NCBI RefSeq assembly: GCF_000730645.1
Contig: NZ_BBIU01000010.1
Location: 1 to 50,690 of the forward strand
Length of the DNA: 50,690 nucleotides
Direction of reading: 5' to 3'
Source of the DNA: Pseudomonas parafulva NBRC 16636 = DSM 17004
GTDB taxonomy: Bacteria; Pseudomonadota; Gammaproteobacteria; Pseudomonadales; Pseudomonadaceae
The notes beneath the pieces were generated by a model. It did not search any database, was not told the DNA's origin, and saw nothing but the letters and a program-made list of their open reading frames with translations. Shown here piece by piece: positions 9,685-16,434 of the stretch. Made by a program: the position numbers and the translations under genes. Numbering within the stretch: the first letter of the stretch is position 1; every line of letters begins with the position of its first letter.

Positions 9685-10182
9685 TCACGCTTTCCTACGA
9701 CCTAGATGCTGCGACAGCGGCACCATGTAGACCGGCACCGGGGACAGCTGCAACAGCCTCACCGCTGTTCTGCCCAGGGGCACGTCAACCCCCGCGCCGG
9801 CGCTGTGGCTGCCAAATATCAGCAGGTCGACGCTAAGCCGCTGCGCCTGGTCGAGGATGACCTGCGCAGGGTCCCCCTGGCGAACGCGTACCGCCTTGAG
9901 CACGGCAAGGTCGGCGTCTTCACCCAGCTCATCACGCAGGTTTTCCAGCACACGCTGTTCGATGTTGGCCATCACCGTGCTTACGCCCTGACTGTGCAAT
10001 TGATCGAGAGTCTGCTCGTCCAGGTAGCTCTGCAACAGGGATTCGGCAAACTGGCCCATGGGCTCAACGGCGTGTATCACATACAACTCCGCCGAAAAGG
10101 TGCGCGCCAGGGCCAGCGCATGCTGCATCACGAAAGGCGCATAAACACCGAGGTCGGTGGCATACAGCATGGATCGGATCAT
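9685..10182 (-). CDS. Universal stress protein (UspA family)
   Basis: A single Usp domain of 165 residues. It starts MIRSMLYATDLGVYA and ends with the ATP-binding-type stretch LIFGSHSAGAGVDVPLG followed by PVPVYMVP. The ATG at 10182 is chosen over upstream starts because a GAGGAGG ribosome site sits seven bases before it and the fold begins there. Such proteins bind ATP and aid survival under stress; the specific role is not evident. It lies between cysB and a dehydropantoate-reductase-like gene, all on the minus strand. Confidence 0.85.
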   Translation of the reverse strand: MIRSMLYATDLGVYAPFVMQHALALARTFSAELYVIHAVEPMGQFAESLLQSYLDEQTLDQLHSQGVSTVMANIEQRVLENLRDELGEDADLAVLKAVRVRQGDPAQVILDQAQRLSVDLLIFGSHSAGAGVDVPLGRTAVRLLQLSPVPVYMVPLSQHLGRRKA

Positions 10183-10280
10183 TCGACCTCCTCGACTGCC
10201 GCGGCGGCAGAGCAAGCTAGAGCTTAGCAGCGCGCCGCACACCCGCCTGGCCATCCGGCGCGCCCGCATCTGCCCAGGCC

Positions 10281-11225
10281 TCAGCGGTTGGCGCGGGCAC
10301 TCAGGAAGGCCAGCGCCTGGTGGAGCATCTGTATGCGGGGCAAGCTGCAGCCGGCCGCTTGAGCGCGGGCCAGGGGCTCGGCATAGATGGCCTGCAGTTC
10401 GAGGGGGCGGCCGTGGGCGTGATCGTGGTACATGCTGGGCCAGTAATCTGGCATGCCTTCCGTCACTTCGAACAACTGCTGGGCGTAGCCCTCAGGCAGC
10501 ACATGGCCACAGGCCGCTGCGCCCTGCACCACTTCATCCATCAGCGCCCGCACCAGCGCACGGCTGCTACTGTCGGCCATCAACAGCCCGGTACTGGCAC
10601 CCAGCAGCACGGAAAGCCCGTTGTAGGGCACGTTCCACACCAGTTTCTGCCAGCGCGCCTGCGCGAGGTCGGGCATGGCCTGCGAGGCCACGCCTGCAGC
10701 CCTGAACAAACCCGCGCCCTGCTCGACCAGCTGCGCCCCGCCGTCGGCTGCCGGGCCGCTGTGGTAGCCGAGGTTGACGGTACCCAGTGCCTGATGGCAA
10801 ATCACCCCGGGCGCCTGGCGATTCACGCAGATGAAGCACAGCCCGCCCAGCAGGTGCATGTCCGGGCGTAATGCCGGGCGCAGTTGCTCCTCGACCCCCA
10901 GGCCGTTCTGCAGCAGCACCACCTTTGCACCTGGCGCTGCGGCCTGCACGATCAACGGCGCCAGTTGGTGGTTGCTGGTAGCCTTGGCGCCAATCAGCAA
11001 CCAGTCGCACGCCGGCATCTGGGTGCCCGAGGCATAGCATTGGGCGTTCAGATGCAGGGCACCGTGAACGGCACTTTCCACGGCCAGCCCGCGCTCGCGC
11101 ACCGCCTCGTACTCGCTGCGCAGCAGAAAGTGCACATCAAAGCCTGCCCGGGCCAGCATCAGCCCGTAAAAGCCGCCAATCGCGCCACTGCCGATGATGC
11201 CGATGCGTGGGTTGGTTGTGCGCAT
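10281..11225 (-). CDS. Putative 2-dehydropantoate 2-reductase (ApbA/PanE family)
   Basis: The family reduces ketopantoate to pantoate with NADPH. The 314-residue protein has an N-terminal Rossmann motif, IGIIGSGAIGGFYGLML (residues 8-24), and the family's C-terminal helical domain with KLVWNVPYNGLSVLLG, which includes the expected Lys and Asn. Pseudomonads carry several ApbA-family paralogues, so the pantothenate role is not assured. It is divergent from the DAHP synthase gene, with about 180 bases between the starts. Confidence 0.75.
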   Translation of the reverse strand: MRTTNPRIGIIGSGAIGGFYGLMLARAGFDVHFLLRSEYEAVRERGLAVESAVHGALHLNAQCYASGTQMPACDWLLIGAKATSNHQLAPLIVQAAAPGAKVVLLQNGLGVEEQLRPALRPDMHLLGGLCFICVNRQAPGVICHQALGTVNLGYHSGPAADGGAQLVEQGAGLFRAAGVASQAMPDLAQARWQKLVWNVPYNGLSVLLGASTGLLMADSSSRALVRALMDEVVQGAAACGHVLPEGYAQQLFEVTEGMPDYWPSMYHDHAHGRPLELQAIYAEPLARAQAAGCSLPRIQMLHQALAFLSARANR

Positions 11226-11407
11226 GCCGCCCTCCTTGTGGATGTGAGGCTACTTTGTACACCGGATTGACCCATTCAGGTGGGGTAATCCCCATTGTGG
11301 CGCCAACGCTAACGCGCTAAGGTTCGGCTCCCCGCTGCGATTATTCTTGCTGCTGGGCCGCACGGGGACTGTTGGCGGCCGGCACCCGTGACCTGACGAG
11401 TAACACG

Positions 11408-12484
11408 ATGGCTGATTTACCGATCGATGACTTGAACGTTGCCTCCAACGACACGCTGATCACCCCTGATCAGCTCAAGAAGGAAATCCCCCTCAGCACC
11501 AAGGCCCTGCAGACCGTTACAGCAGGTCGCGAAGTCGTGCGCAATATTCTGGATGGCAAGGACCACCGCCTGTTCGTTGTGGTTGGGCCGTGCTCCATTC
11601 ACGACATCAAGGCAGCCCACGAATACGCCGAGCGCCTCAAGGTGCTGGCCGAGGAAGTGTCCGACACGCTGTACCTGGTCATGCGTGTATATTTTGAGAA
11701 GCCGCGCACTACTGTCGGCTGGAAAGGCCTGATCAACGATCCCTACCTGGATGACTCATTCAAGATTCAGGATGGCCTGCACATTGGTCGCAAACTGCTG
11801 CTGGACCTGGCGGAGATGGGGCTGCCTACCGCTACCGAGGCACTGGACCCGATTTCGCCGCAGTACCTGCAAGACCTGATCAGCTGGTCCGCCATCGGCG
11901 CCCGCACCACGGAATCTCAAACCCACCGTGAAATGGCGTCGGGCCTGTCCTCGGCCGTTGGCTTCAAGAACGGTACCGATGGCGGCCTTACCGTGGCCAT
12001 CAATGCCTTGCAATCGGTGTCCAAGCCTCACCGCTTTCTTGGCATCAACCAGGAAGGCGGCGTGTCCATCGTCACCACCAAGGGGAACCCGTACGGTCAT
12101 GTGGTGCTGCGGGGCGGTAACGGCAAGCCCAACTATGACTCGGTCAGCGTCGCGCTTTGCGAACAGGACCTGGTTAAGGCCAAGATCAAGCCCAACATCA
12201 TGGTCGATTGCAGCCACGCCAACTCCAACAAAGACCCGGCACTGCAACCGCTGGTGATGGAGAACGTGGCCAACCAGATTCTCGAGGGCAACCAGTCCAT
12301 CATCGGGCTGATGGTTGAAAGCCATTTGAACTGGGGCTGCCAGTCCATTCCGAAGGATCTGGCCCAGTTGCAATACGGGGTGTCGGTCACCGACGCCTGC
12401 ATCGACTGGTCGGCAACCGAGAAAACACTGCGCAGCATGCGCGCCAAGCTCAAGGATGTGCTGCCACAGCGCAAGCGCGGCTGA
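11408..12484 (+). CDS. aroF: 3-deoxy-7-phosphoheptulonate synthase (type I-alpha DAHP synthase)
   Basis: The enzyme joins phosphoenolpyruvate and erythrose 4-phosphate in the first step of the shikimate pathway. The 358-residue protein shows GPCSIHD, KPRTTVGWKGL, GARTTESQTHREM and DCSHANS, the substrate and metal motifs of the AroF/G/H group. The ATG at 11408 is used because homology begins at MADLPIDDLNV; upstream non-ATG starts lack support. Which aromatic amino acid inhibits it cannot be read reliably, so the isozyme letter is tentative. Confidence 0.92.
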   Translation: MADLPIDDLNVASNDTLITPDQLKKEIPLSTKALQTVTAGREVVRNILDGKDHRLFVVVGPCSIHDIKAAHEYAERLKVLAEEVSDTLYLVMRVYFEKPRTTVGWKGLINDPYLDDSFKIQDGLHIGRKLLLDLAEMGLPTATEALDPISPQYLQDLISWSAIGARTTESQTHREMASGLSSAVGFKNGTDGGLTVAINALQSVSKPHRFLGINQEGGVSIVTTKGNPYGHVVLRGGNGKPNYDSVSVALCEQDLVKAKIKPNIMVDCSHANSNKDPALQPLVMENVANQILEGNQSIIGLMVESHLNWGCQSIPKDLAQLQYGVSVTDACIDWSATEKTLRSMRAKLKDVLPQRKRG

Positions 12485-12499
12485 TCAGCACCTCGCTCA

Positions 12500-12530
12500 G
12501 CCTGACAGGTCGGTATGAATGTCAGGCTTT
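12500..12530 (+). terminator. Terminator after the DAHP synthase gene
   Basis: GCCTGACA (12500-12507) pairs perfectly with TGTCAGGC (12520-12527), then TTT. The hairpin overlaps the stop codon of the convergent GNAT gene, so it may serve both directions. Confidence 0.45.
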
Positions 12531-12806
12531 GCTGGAATGACGCTGCTGGCGTTCCATGTACCGCTCTACATACGAGCAGGACGGGATGACCGTGTACCCC
12601 ATCTGCTCGGCGTACGCCAGGGCCTGCTCGGTCAAGGCTGCAGCGATACCCCGGCCCCGCAGAGCGTTGGGCACAAAGGTGCGGTAGATGTCGAGGGTCT
12701 GCTTGCCCAGGTCCATGTACGTCAGGTAGGCACGATGACCGTCCACACTGGTCTCGAACTGATGACCGGCCTGGTCATGGTGGATGGTCAGCGCTTCACT
12801 CATCAC
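12522..12806 (-). CDS. Small GNAT N-acetyltransferase (YjdJ-like)
   Basis: A 94-residue single-domain GNAT protein. The acetyl-CoA-binding signature is VPNALRGRGIAAALTEQAL (about 45-63), followed by the short C-terminal strand region GYTVIPSCSYVERYM. Members of this minimal family (about 90 residues, often labelled YjdJ or GCN5-like) have no well-established substrate. It faces the DAHP synthase gene and is divergent from oprI across a 507-base gap. Start chosen at MMSEAL; MSEAL one codon later is equally possible. Confidence 0.8.
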   Translation of the reverse strand: MMSEALTIHHDQAGHQFETSVDGHRAYLTYMDLGKQTLDIYRTFVPNALRGRGIAAALTEQALAYAEQMGYTVIPSCSYVERYMERQQRHSSKA

Positions 12807-13218
12807 TACTCCTCGCAGGTCTTCCTGGCAGACCTTTTCGCCTTACAGCGGGTGGTTCATCCGGCGCACTATGCAGTACGCCGCCTCTTGGCTTTCGACC
12901 GATCCGCACAGCAGTGCGTTCGTTCGGATCTGTAGCACTCATAAGATAGTAGGCGCCCTACTAGGGGTTGCTCAAGGTGCGCACCCATGAAAGGGCAAAC
13001 TCTGCTGTCGCAACTGTGGGTGGCTGCAAGCAATTGCTGTCGGATGTTGTAGGACTGAGACGTCCCATGACAGTGCAAGTCACTATTGGTTCCACAAAAA
13101 AGTACAGGTACTACAACCGCTTGCGATTACTGCACCTTTTTGTTTCACGCCTACCTTGCGCCTCTTTCTAGCGTGCAGCAGCGGGCTGTTTTTTTTTGCA
13201 GTTCTTGCGCTCTGTCAG
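12807..13218. other. Long intergenic stretch with hairpins, upstream of oprI
   Basis: The gap between the GNAT and oprI starts is 507 bases, the longest non-coding stretch in the window. I see no credible gene. It holds two clear hairpins: TAGTAGG-CGC-CCTACTA at 12947-12963, and GATCCG...CGGATC around 12901-12930 with an inner CGCA/TGCG stem. A run of about ten T follows a short CAGC/GCTG stem near 13175-13197, which could end a small transcript. Confidence 0.4.
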
Positions 13219-13246
13219 TTTACTTACTACAAGTAATGGGTACTAT
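13219..13246 (+). promoter_or_regulatory. Probable oprI promoter
   Basis: TTTACT (13219-13224), a 16-base spacer and TACTAT (13241-13246) lie about 70 bases before the oprI start. A second overlapping -35 choice (TTGCGC near 13205) exists. oprI is among the most highly expressed pseudomonad genes, so a strong promoter is expected. Confidence 0.4.
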
Positions 13247-13313
13247 GTACGCCGGCCAGTTTCTCTTTTCTGAGAGATGGCTATTTAATAGAAAGTCCTT
13301 GAAGGGGAACACG

Positions 13314-13565
13314 ATGAACAACGTTCTGAAATTCTCTGCTCTGGCTCTGGCCGCAGTTCTGGCTACCGGTTGCAGCAGCGTCTCCAAAGAAACCGAAGCT
13401 CGTCTGACTGCGACTGAAGACGCAGCAGCTCGTGCTCAAGCTCGTGCCGATGAAGCCTACCGTAAGGCTGACGACGCACTGGCAGCCGCTCAGAAGGCTC
13501 AGCAGACCGCTGACGAAGCCAACGAGCGCGCACTGCGTATGCTGGACAAAGCCAGCCGCAAGTAA
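13314..13565 (+). CDS. oprI: Major outer-membrane lipoprotein OprI
   Basis: OprI is the pseudomonad counterpart of Braun lipoprotein. The 83-residue precursor has a lipoprotein signal peptide ending in a lipobox (LATGCSS, lipidated Cys at about residue 20) and a long alanine-rich heptad-repeat helix ending in KASRK, which can form a trimeric coiled coil and associate with peptidoglycan. The ATG at 13314 follows AAGGGG. A strong terminator comes 23 bases after the stop. The adjacent gene is an L,D-transpeptidase, the enzyme class that can attach such lipoproteins to peptidoglycan. Confidence 0.97.
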   Translation: MNNVLKFSALALAAVLATGCSSVSKETEARLTATEDAAARAQARADEAYRKADDALAAAQKAQQTADEANERALRMLDKASRK

Positions 13566-13588
13566 TAATCCTCACGGATTGTTATCGA

Positions 13589-13616
13589 GCCGATCCACCT
13601 GTGGGTCGGCTTTTTT
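13589..13616 (+). terminator. oprI terminator
   Basis: GCCGATCCAC-CT-GTGGGTCGGC forms a stem of about 10 bp with one wobble, followed by TTTTTT, 23 bases after the oprI stop. Confidence 0.85.
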
Positions 13617-13647
13617 ATTGCCCGCAATAAAGCGGTCGAGCTCATAC

Positions 13648-13673
13648 AAAAAGGCCTGCGCAATGGCAGGCCC
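13648..13673 (-). terminator. L,D-transpeptidase gene terminator
   Basis: On the minus strand GGCCTGC...GCAGGCC forms a 7-bp stem followed by TTTTTG, 20 bases after the L,D-transpeptidase stop. Two terminators therefore sit back to back between the convergent genes. Confidence 0.7.
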
Positions 13674-13692
13674 TGTCACACAGTAGGCGAGG

Positions 13693-14670
13693 CTACTGCA
13701 GCTCAGCCGGAATAGTGGATACCATCGGCGCATCGCCAGGGCCATTGGCCGGCACGGCAATTTCGACCGGCATGCCATCCTCGGCAGCCACCACGTCACG
13801 CACCATGTCCCAGTTCATGCGCACGTTGTTGGCCAGGTCTTCGCGCTTGAGCAGGGCGTTGATAACAGCCGTATGCTTGTCCACGACCGACGGGTTGCCT
13901 TGGTCATCCAGCGGCGTGTGGGCCTCCAGGTATACCTTGCCCTGACTGACCCCGAACTTGTAGGGCTCGTTGATGATGCGTACTGGCGTGCCCACCGGCA
14001 CCATACCCGAGAGCTCCAGCACATTGTTGTTGAGCATGCGGAAGCAACCGTGACTGGTGCGCATGCCGATACCGAACTTTTTGTTGGAGCCGTGGATCAG
14101 GTAGCCAGGCACACCCAGCGTGAACTTGAAGGGCCCCAACGGGTTGTCGGGCCCTGCAGGGACGACGGCCGGCAGGATGTCACCGTCCGCAGCATGCTCG
14201 GCACGAATGGAAGCAGGCGGGGTCCAGGTGGGGTTCGGCGTTTTGGCAGTGATCTTGGTGTTGGCGACCGGCGACCCCCACCCCTCGCGACCGATACCCA
14301 GCGGGAAGGTGTGCACCACATTCTGCCCCTTGGGGTAGTAGTACAACCGGTACTCCGCCAGGTTGATGACGATGCCTTCACGCGGGCCCGGCGGCAGGAT
14401 GTAGCGCGTGGGCAGGATGATTTCCGTACCGGCGCCAGGCAGCCAGGGATCGACACCGGGGTTGGCCGCGATCATTTCAAGGTAGCCCAGGTCGTTGGCG
14501 GTGCCGATGTCGGCGAAGGTGTCCTCATACTTTGCCTTGATGACGTGCACCTGACCGACCAGGTCATCACCGGGCGGTGGCAGCGGCAGCTCCAGCGCGG
14601 CGGCGGGGCCCGCTACCAGCAGGGCGGCCAGGGACAGGCTACGGGTGACGGCAGGAAAGCGCGGCAACAT
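13693..14670 (-). CDS. Periplasmic L,D-transpeptidase (YkuD/ErfK family)
   Basis: The enzyme forms 3-3 peptidoglycan cross-links or attaches lipoproteins to meso-diaminopimelate. The 325-residue precursor has a signal peptide (1-25, ending GPAAA), a LysM-like segment with ANDLGYLEMIAANPGVDPW (about 58-76), then the YkuD catalytic domain with the conserved His (YLIHGS) and the active-site SHGCFRM motif. Its position next to oprI, separated only by opposed terminators, suggests a link to OprI anchoring, which is inference. The gene order oprI / this gene / orphan / tesA is, from memory, also that of P. aeruginosa. Confidence 0.92.
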   Translation of the reverse strand: MLPRFPAVTRSLSLAALLVAGPAAALELPLPPPGDDLVGQVHVIKAKYEDTFADIGTANDLGYLEMIAANPGVDPWLPGAGTEIILPTRYILPPGPREGIVINLAEYRLYYYPKGQNVVHTFPLGIGREGWGSPVANTKITAKTPNPTWTPPASIRAEHAADGDILPAVVPAGPDNPLGPFKFTLGVPGYLIHGSNKKFGIGMRTSHGCFRMLNNNVLELSGMVPVGTPVRIINEPYKFGVSQGKVYLEAHTPLDDQGNPSVVDKHTAVINALLKREDLANNVRMNWDMVRDVVAAEDGMPVEIAVPANGPGDAPMVSTIPAELQ

Positions 14671-14782
14671 CCGGTAAATCCTTCGAAAGGTGAGTCAAGA
14701 GGTTCGATTGTACACCCGCCCCCGGGCCAGCGGGAGGCATTGGCGCGTTGCAAGCCTTTGCAGATGATGAAAGGGCCCGGCT

Positions 14783-15103
14783 TCAACTGGCCTGCAGTTC
14801 GGGCCAGATGGGCCGCATGCCACGCCGTTGTGCATCGAGTATGGCACGGCACAGGTCACACAGGCGGCCATCGCGGTAGATCGACTGCGGCACCCCGGAC
14901 CAGCGAGGGTGAGCCGGCAGCAACCCCCCGCACAATGTCCTGTCGACCGGCACGCCCAACTCGAGCTGGCGGGCGACCAGGTGGACACGCACCTCCTGGC
15001 AGGCGAACAGGTCAAGCTGCTCGTCGGGCTCGATCAGTTGATAGGCATACAGGGACCAGGCGGGGCGCGGCATCGGGGGCACTCGAAACGGGGGGCGCAA
15101 CAT
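14783..15103 (-). CDS. Conserved orphan protein between the L,D-transpeptidase gene and tesA
   Basis: I do not recognise a characterised family. The 106-residue product has no signal peptide or membrane helix. It contains a C-x2-C pair (GRLCDLCRAIL, about 80-90) plus two other cysteines (LFACQEV, RTLCGGL), so a metal or redox site is possible. Start at 15103 (MLRPPF) or 15073 (MPRPAW); the second fits the globular part better. P. aeruginosa has a hypothetical gene in the equivalent slot as I recall the gene order, supporting a real gene. It lies 28 bases after tesA on the same strand. Confidence 0.7.
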   Translation of the reverse strand: MLRPPFRVPPMPRPAWSLYAYQLIEPDEQLDLFACQEVRVHLVARQLELGVPVDRTLCGGLLPAHPRWSGVPQSIYRDGRLCDLCRAILDAQRRGMRPIWPELQAS

Positions 15104-15131
15104 TAGCCGAAAGCCGGCCCCGTTTAAAGCG

Positions 15132-15737
15132 TCATAGCAACGGTTTTAGCGCCGGCCAGGCATTTTCCAGCAGGCGTTGCTGAGCACCTTGCGCAGGGTG
15201 GATACCATCGGCCTGCATCAATTCCGGCACACCCCCTACCCCGTCGAGGAAGAACGGCACCAACGCGACGTGTTTGTCCGCTGCCAATTGCTGGTAGACC
15301 TGTGCAAATGCCTCGGTGTAACGCACGCCATAATTTGGCGGCAGTCGCATGCCCAGCAACAGCACCTTGGCGCCGGCCTTGTGCGACTGCTCGATCATCG
15401 AAGCAAGATTTTGTTGCAATTGCCCGGGCGGCTGCCCACGAAGGCCGTCATTGCCCCCCAGTTCCAGCACTACCACCCCAGGCTTGTGCGCCGCAAGCAG
15501 CGCCGGCAGCCGCGCCTGGCCCCCCGCGCTGGTGTCACCGCTGATGGAGGCATTGACCACCTTGTCGTCGAAACCTTCCTGCTGCAGGCGGGTCTGCAAC
15601 AGGGAGACCCAACCCTGGCGGGTATCCAGCCCGAAACCGGCGCTGATACTATCGCCAACGATCAGCAGTGTCCCCGCCGTGGCGTTCTGGGCCAGGCAAC
15701 ACAGGACCAGCACGGCACTCAACCACCTTCTTCGCAT
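15132..15737 (-). CDS. tesA: Periplasmic acyl-CoA thioesterase I / arylesterase (GDSL family)
   Basis: TesA is a multifunctional thioesterase, esterase and lysophospholipase. The 201-residue precursor has a signal peptide (1-21, ending NATA), then the GDSL block IVGDSISAG with nucleophile Ser30, the GGND motif (oxyanion hole), and the catalytic DGIHP Asp/His near the C terminus. The start at 15737 (MRRRW) is preferred; an in-frame ATG at 15749 is also possible. The start lies only 10 bases from the start of the divergent ABC transporter gene, so each promoter must overlap the other gene's 5' end. Confidence 0.94.
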   Translation of the reverse strand: MRRRWLSAVLVLCCLAQNATAGTLLIVGDSISAGFGLDTRQGWVSLLQTRLQQEGFDDKVVNASISGDTSAGGQARLPALLAAHKPGVVVLELGGNDGLRGQPPGQLQQNLASMIEQSHKAGAKVLLLGMRLPPNYGVRYTEAFAQVYQQLAADKHVALVPFFLDGVGGVPELMQADGIHPAQGAQQRLLENAWPALKPLL

Positions 15738-15747
15738 TGGATTCTCC

Positions 15748-16434
15748 ATGGGCCCCAGCATTCTCGTTGCGCAGAACCTTAGCAAAGTGGTCCCCAGCGC
15801 GGAAGGCGAACTGGTGATTCTGCACGCGTTGTCACTGGATCTTGCCGCCGGCGATTCGCTGGCAATCGTCGGCGCCTCCGGCTCCGGCAAATCCACCCTC
15901 CTCGGCCTGCTGGCAGGCCTTGACCAACCCAGCGCCGGTCGCGTGCTGCTGGCAGGCCACGACCTCGGGCCGCTGGATGAAGACCAGCGCGCCAGGGTGC
16001 GCGCCGAACACGTGGGTTTCGTATTCCAGTCGTTTCAACTGCTCGACAGCCTCAACGCCCTGGAAAATGTCATGCTGCCCCTGGAGCTGGATGGCCGCCG
16101 CGATGCCAGGGAACATGCCCGCACCCTGCTGGAACGCGTTGGCCTGGGCCAGCGGTTGAGCCACACACCCAGGCAGTTGTCCGGTGGCGAGCAGCAGCGG
16201 GTGGCCATCGCACGCGCATTCGCCGCACAACCCGCCGTGTTGTTCGCCGACGAACCCACCGGCAACCTCGACAGCCACACCGGTGAGCGCATCAGTGACC
16301 TGTTGTTCGAACTGAACCAGGAACGGGGCACCACCCTGGTGCTGGTCACCCATGACGAACGCCTGGCGCGCCGCTGCCGCCGTCAGATCCGCCTGGATGC
16401 CGGCCACCTGGTCGCGCCATTGGAGGCAGGATGA
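15748..16434 (+). CDS. ABC transporter ATP-binding protein (YbbA-like)
   Basis: The 228-residue ATPase has Walker A GASGSGKST (42-50), signature LSGGEQQRVAIARAF and Walker B VLFADEPTGNLD. It belongs to the MacB/LolD-type clade. Its stop overlaps the permease start by four bases (ATGA), so the two form one transporter. The start at 15748 lacks a clear ribosome site, and an upstream leader lies inside tesA. The tesA-ybbA-ybbP arrangement also occurs in E. coli, where the substrate is poorly defined; an envelope lipid or lipoprotein role is possible. Confidence 0.9.
   Translation: MGPSILVAQNLSKVVPSAEGELVILHALSLDLAAGDSLAIVGASGSGKSTLLGLLAGLDQPSAGRVLLAGHDLGPLDEDQRARVRAEHVGFVFQSFQLLDSLNALENVMLPLELDGRRDAREHARTLLERVGLGQRLSHTPRQLSGGEQQRVAIARAFAAQPAVLFADEPTGNLDSHTGERISDLLFELNQERGTTLVLVTHDERLARRCRRQIRLDAGHLVAPLEAG

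Noticed and set aside
13873..15183. 436-codon open frame on the plus strand across the L,D-transpeptidase gene and its orphan neighbour
   Set aside because: It runs antisense to two supported genes and a terminator region, and the product is low in hydrophobic core pattern.
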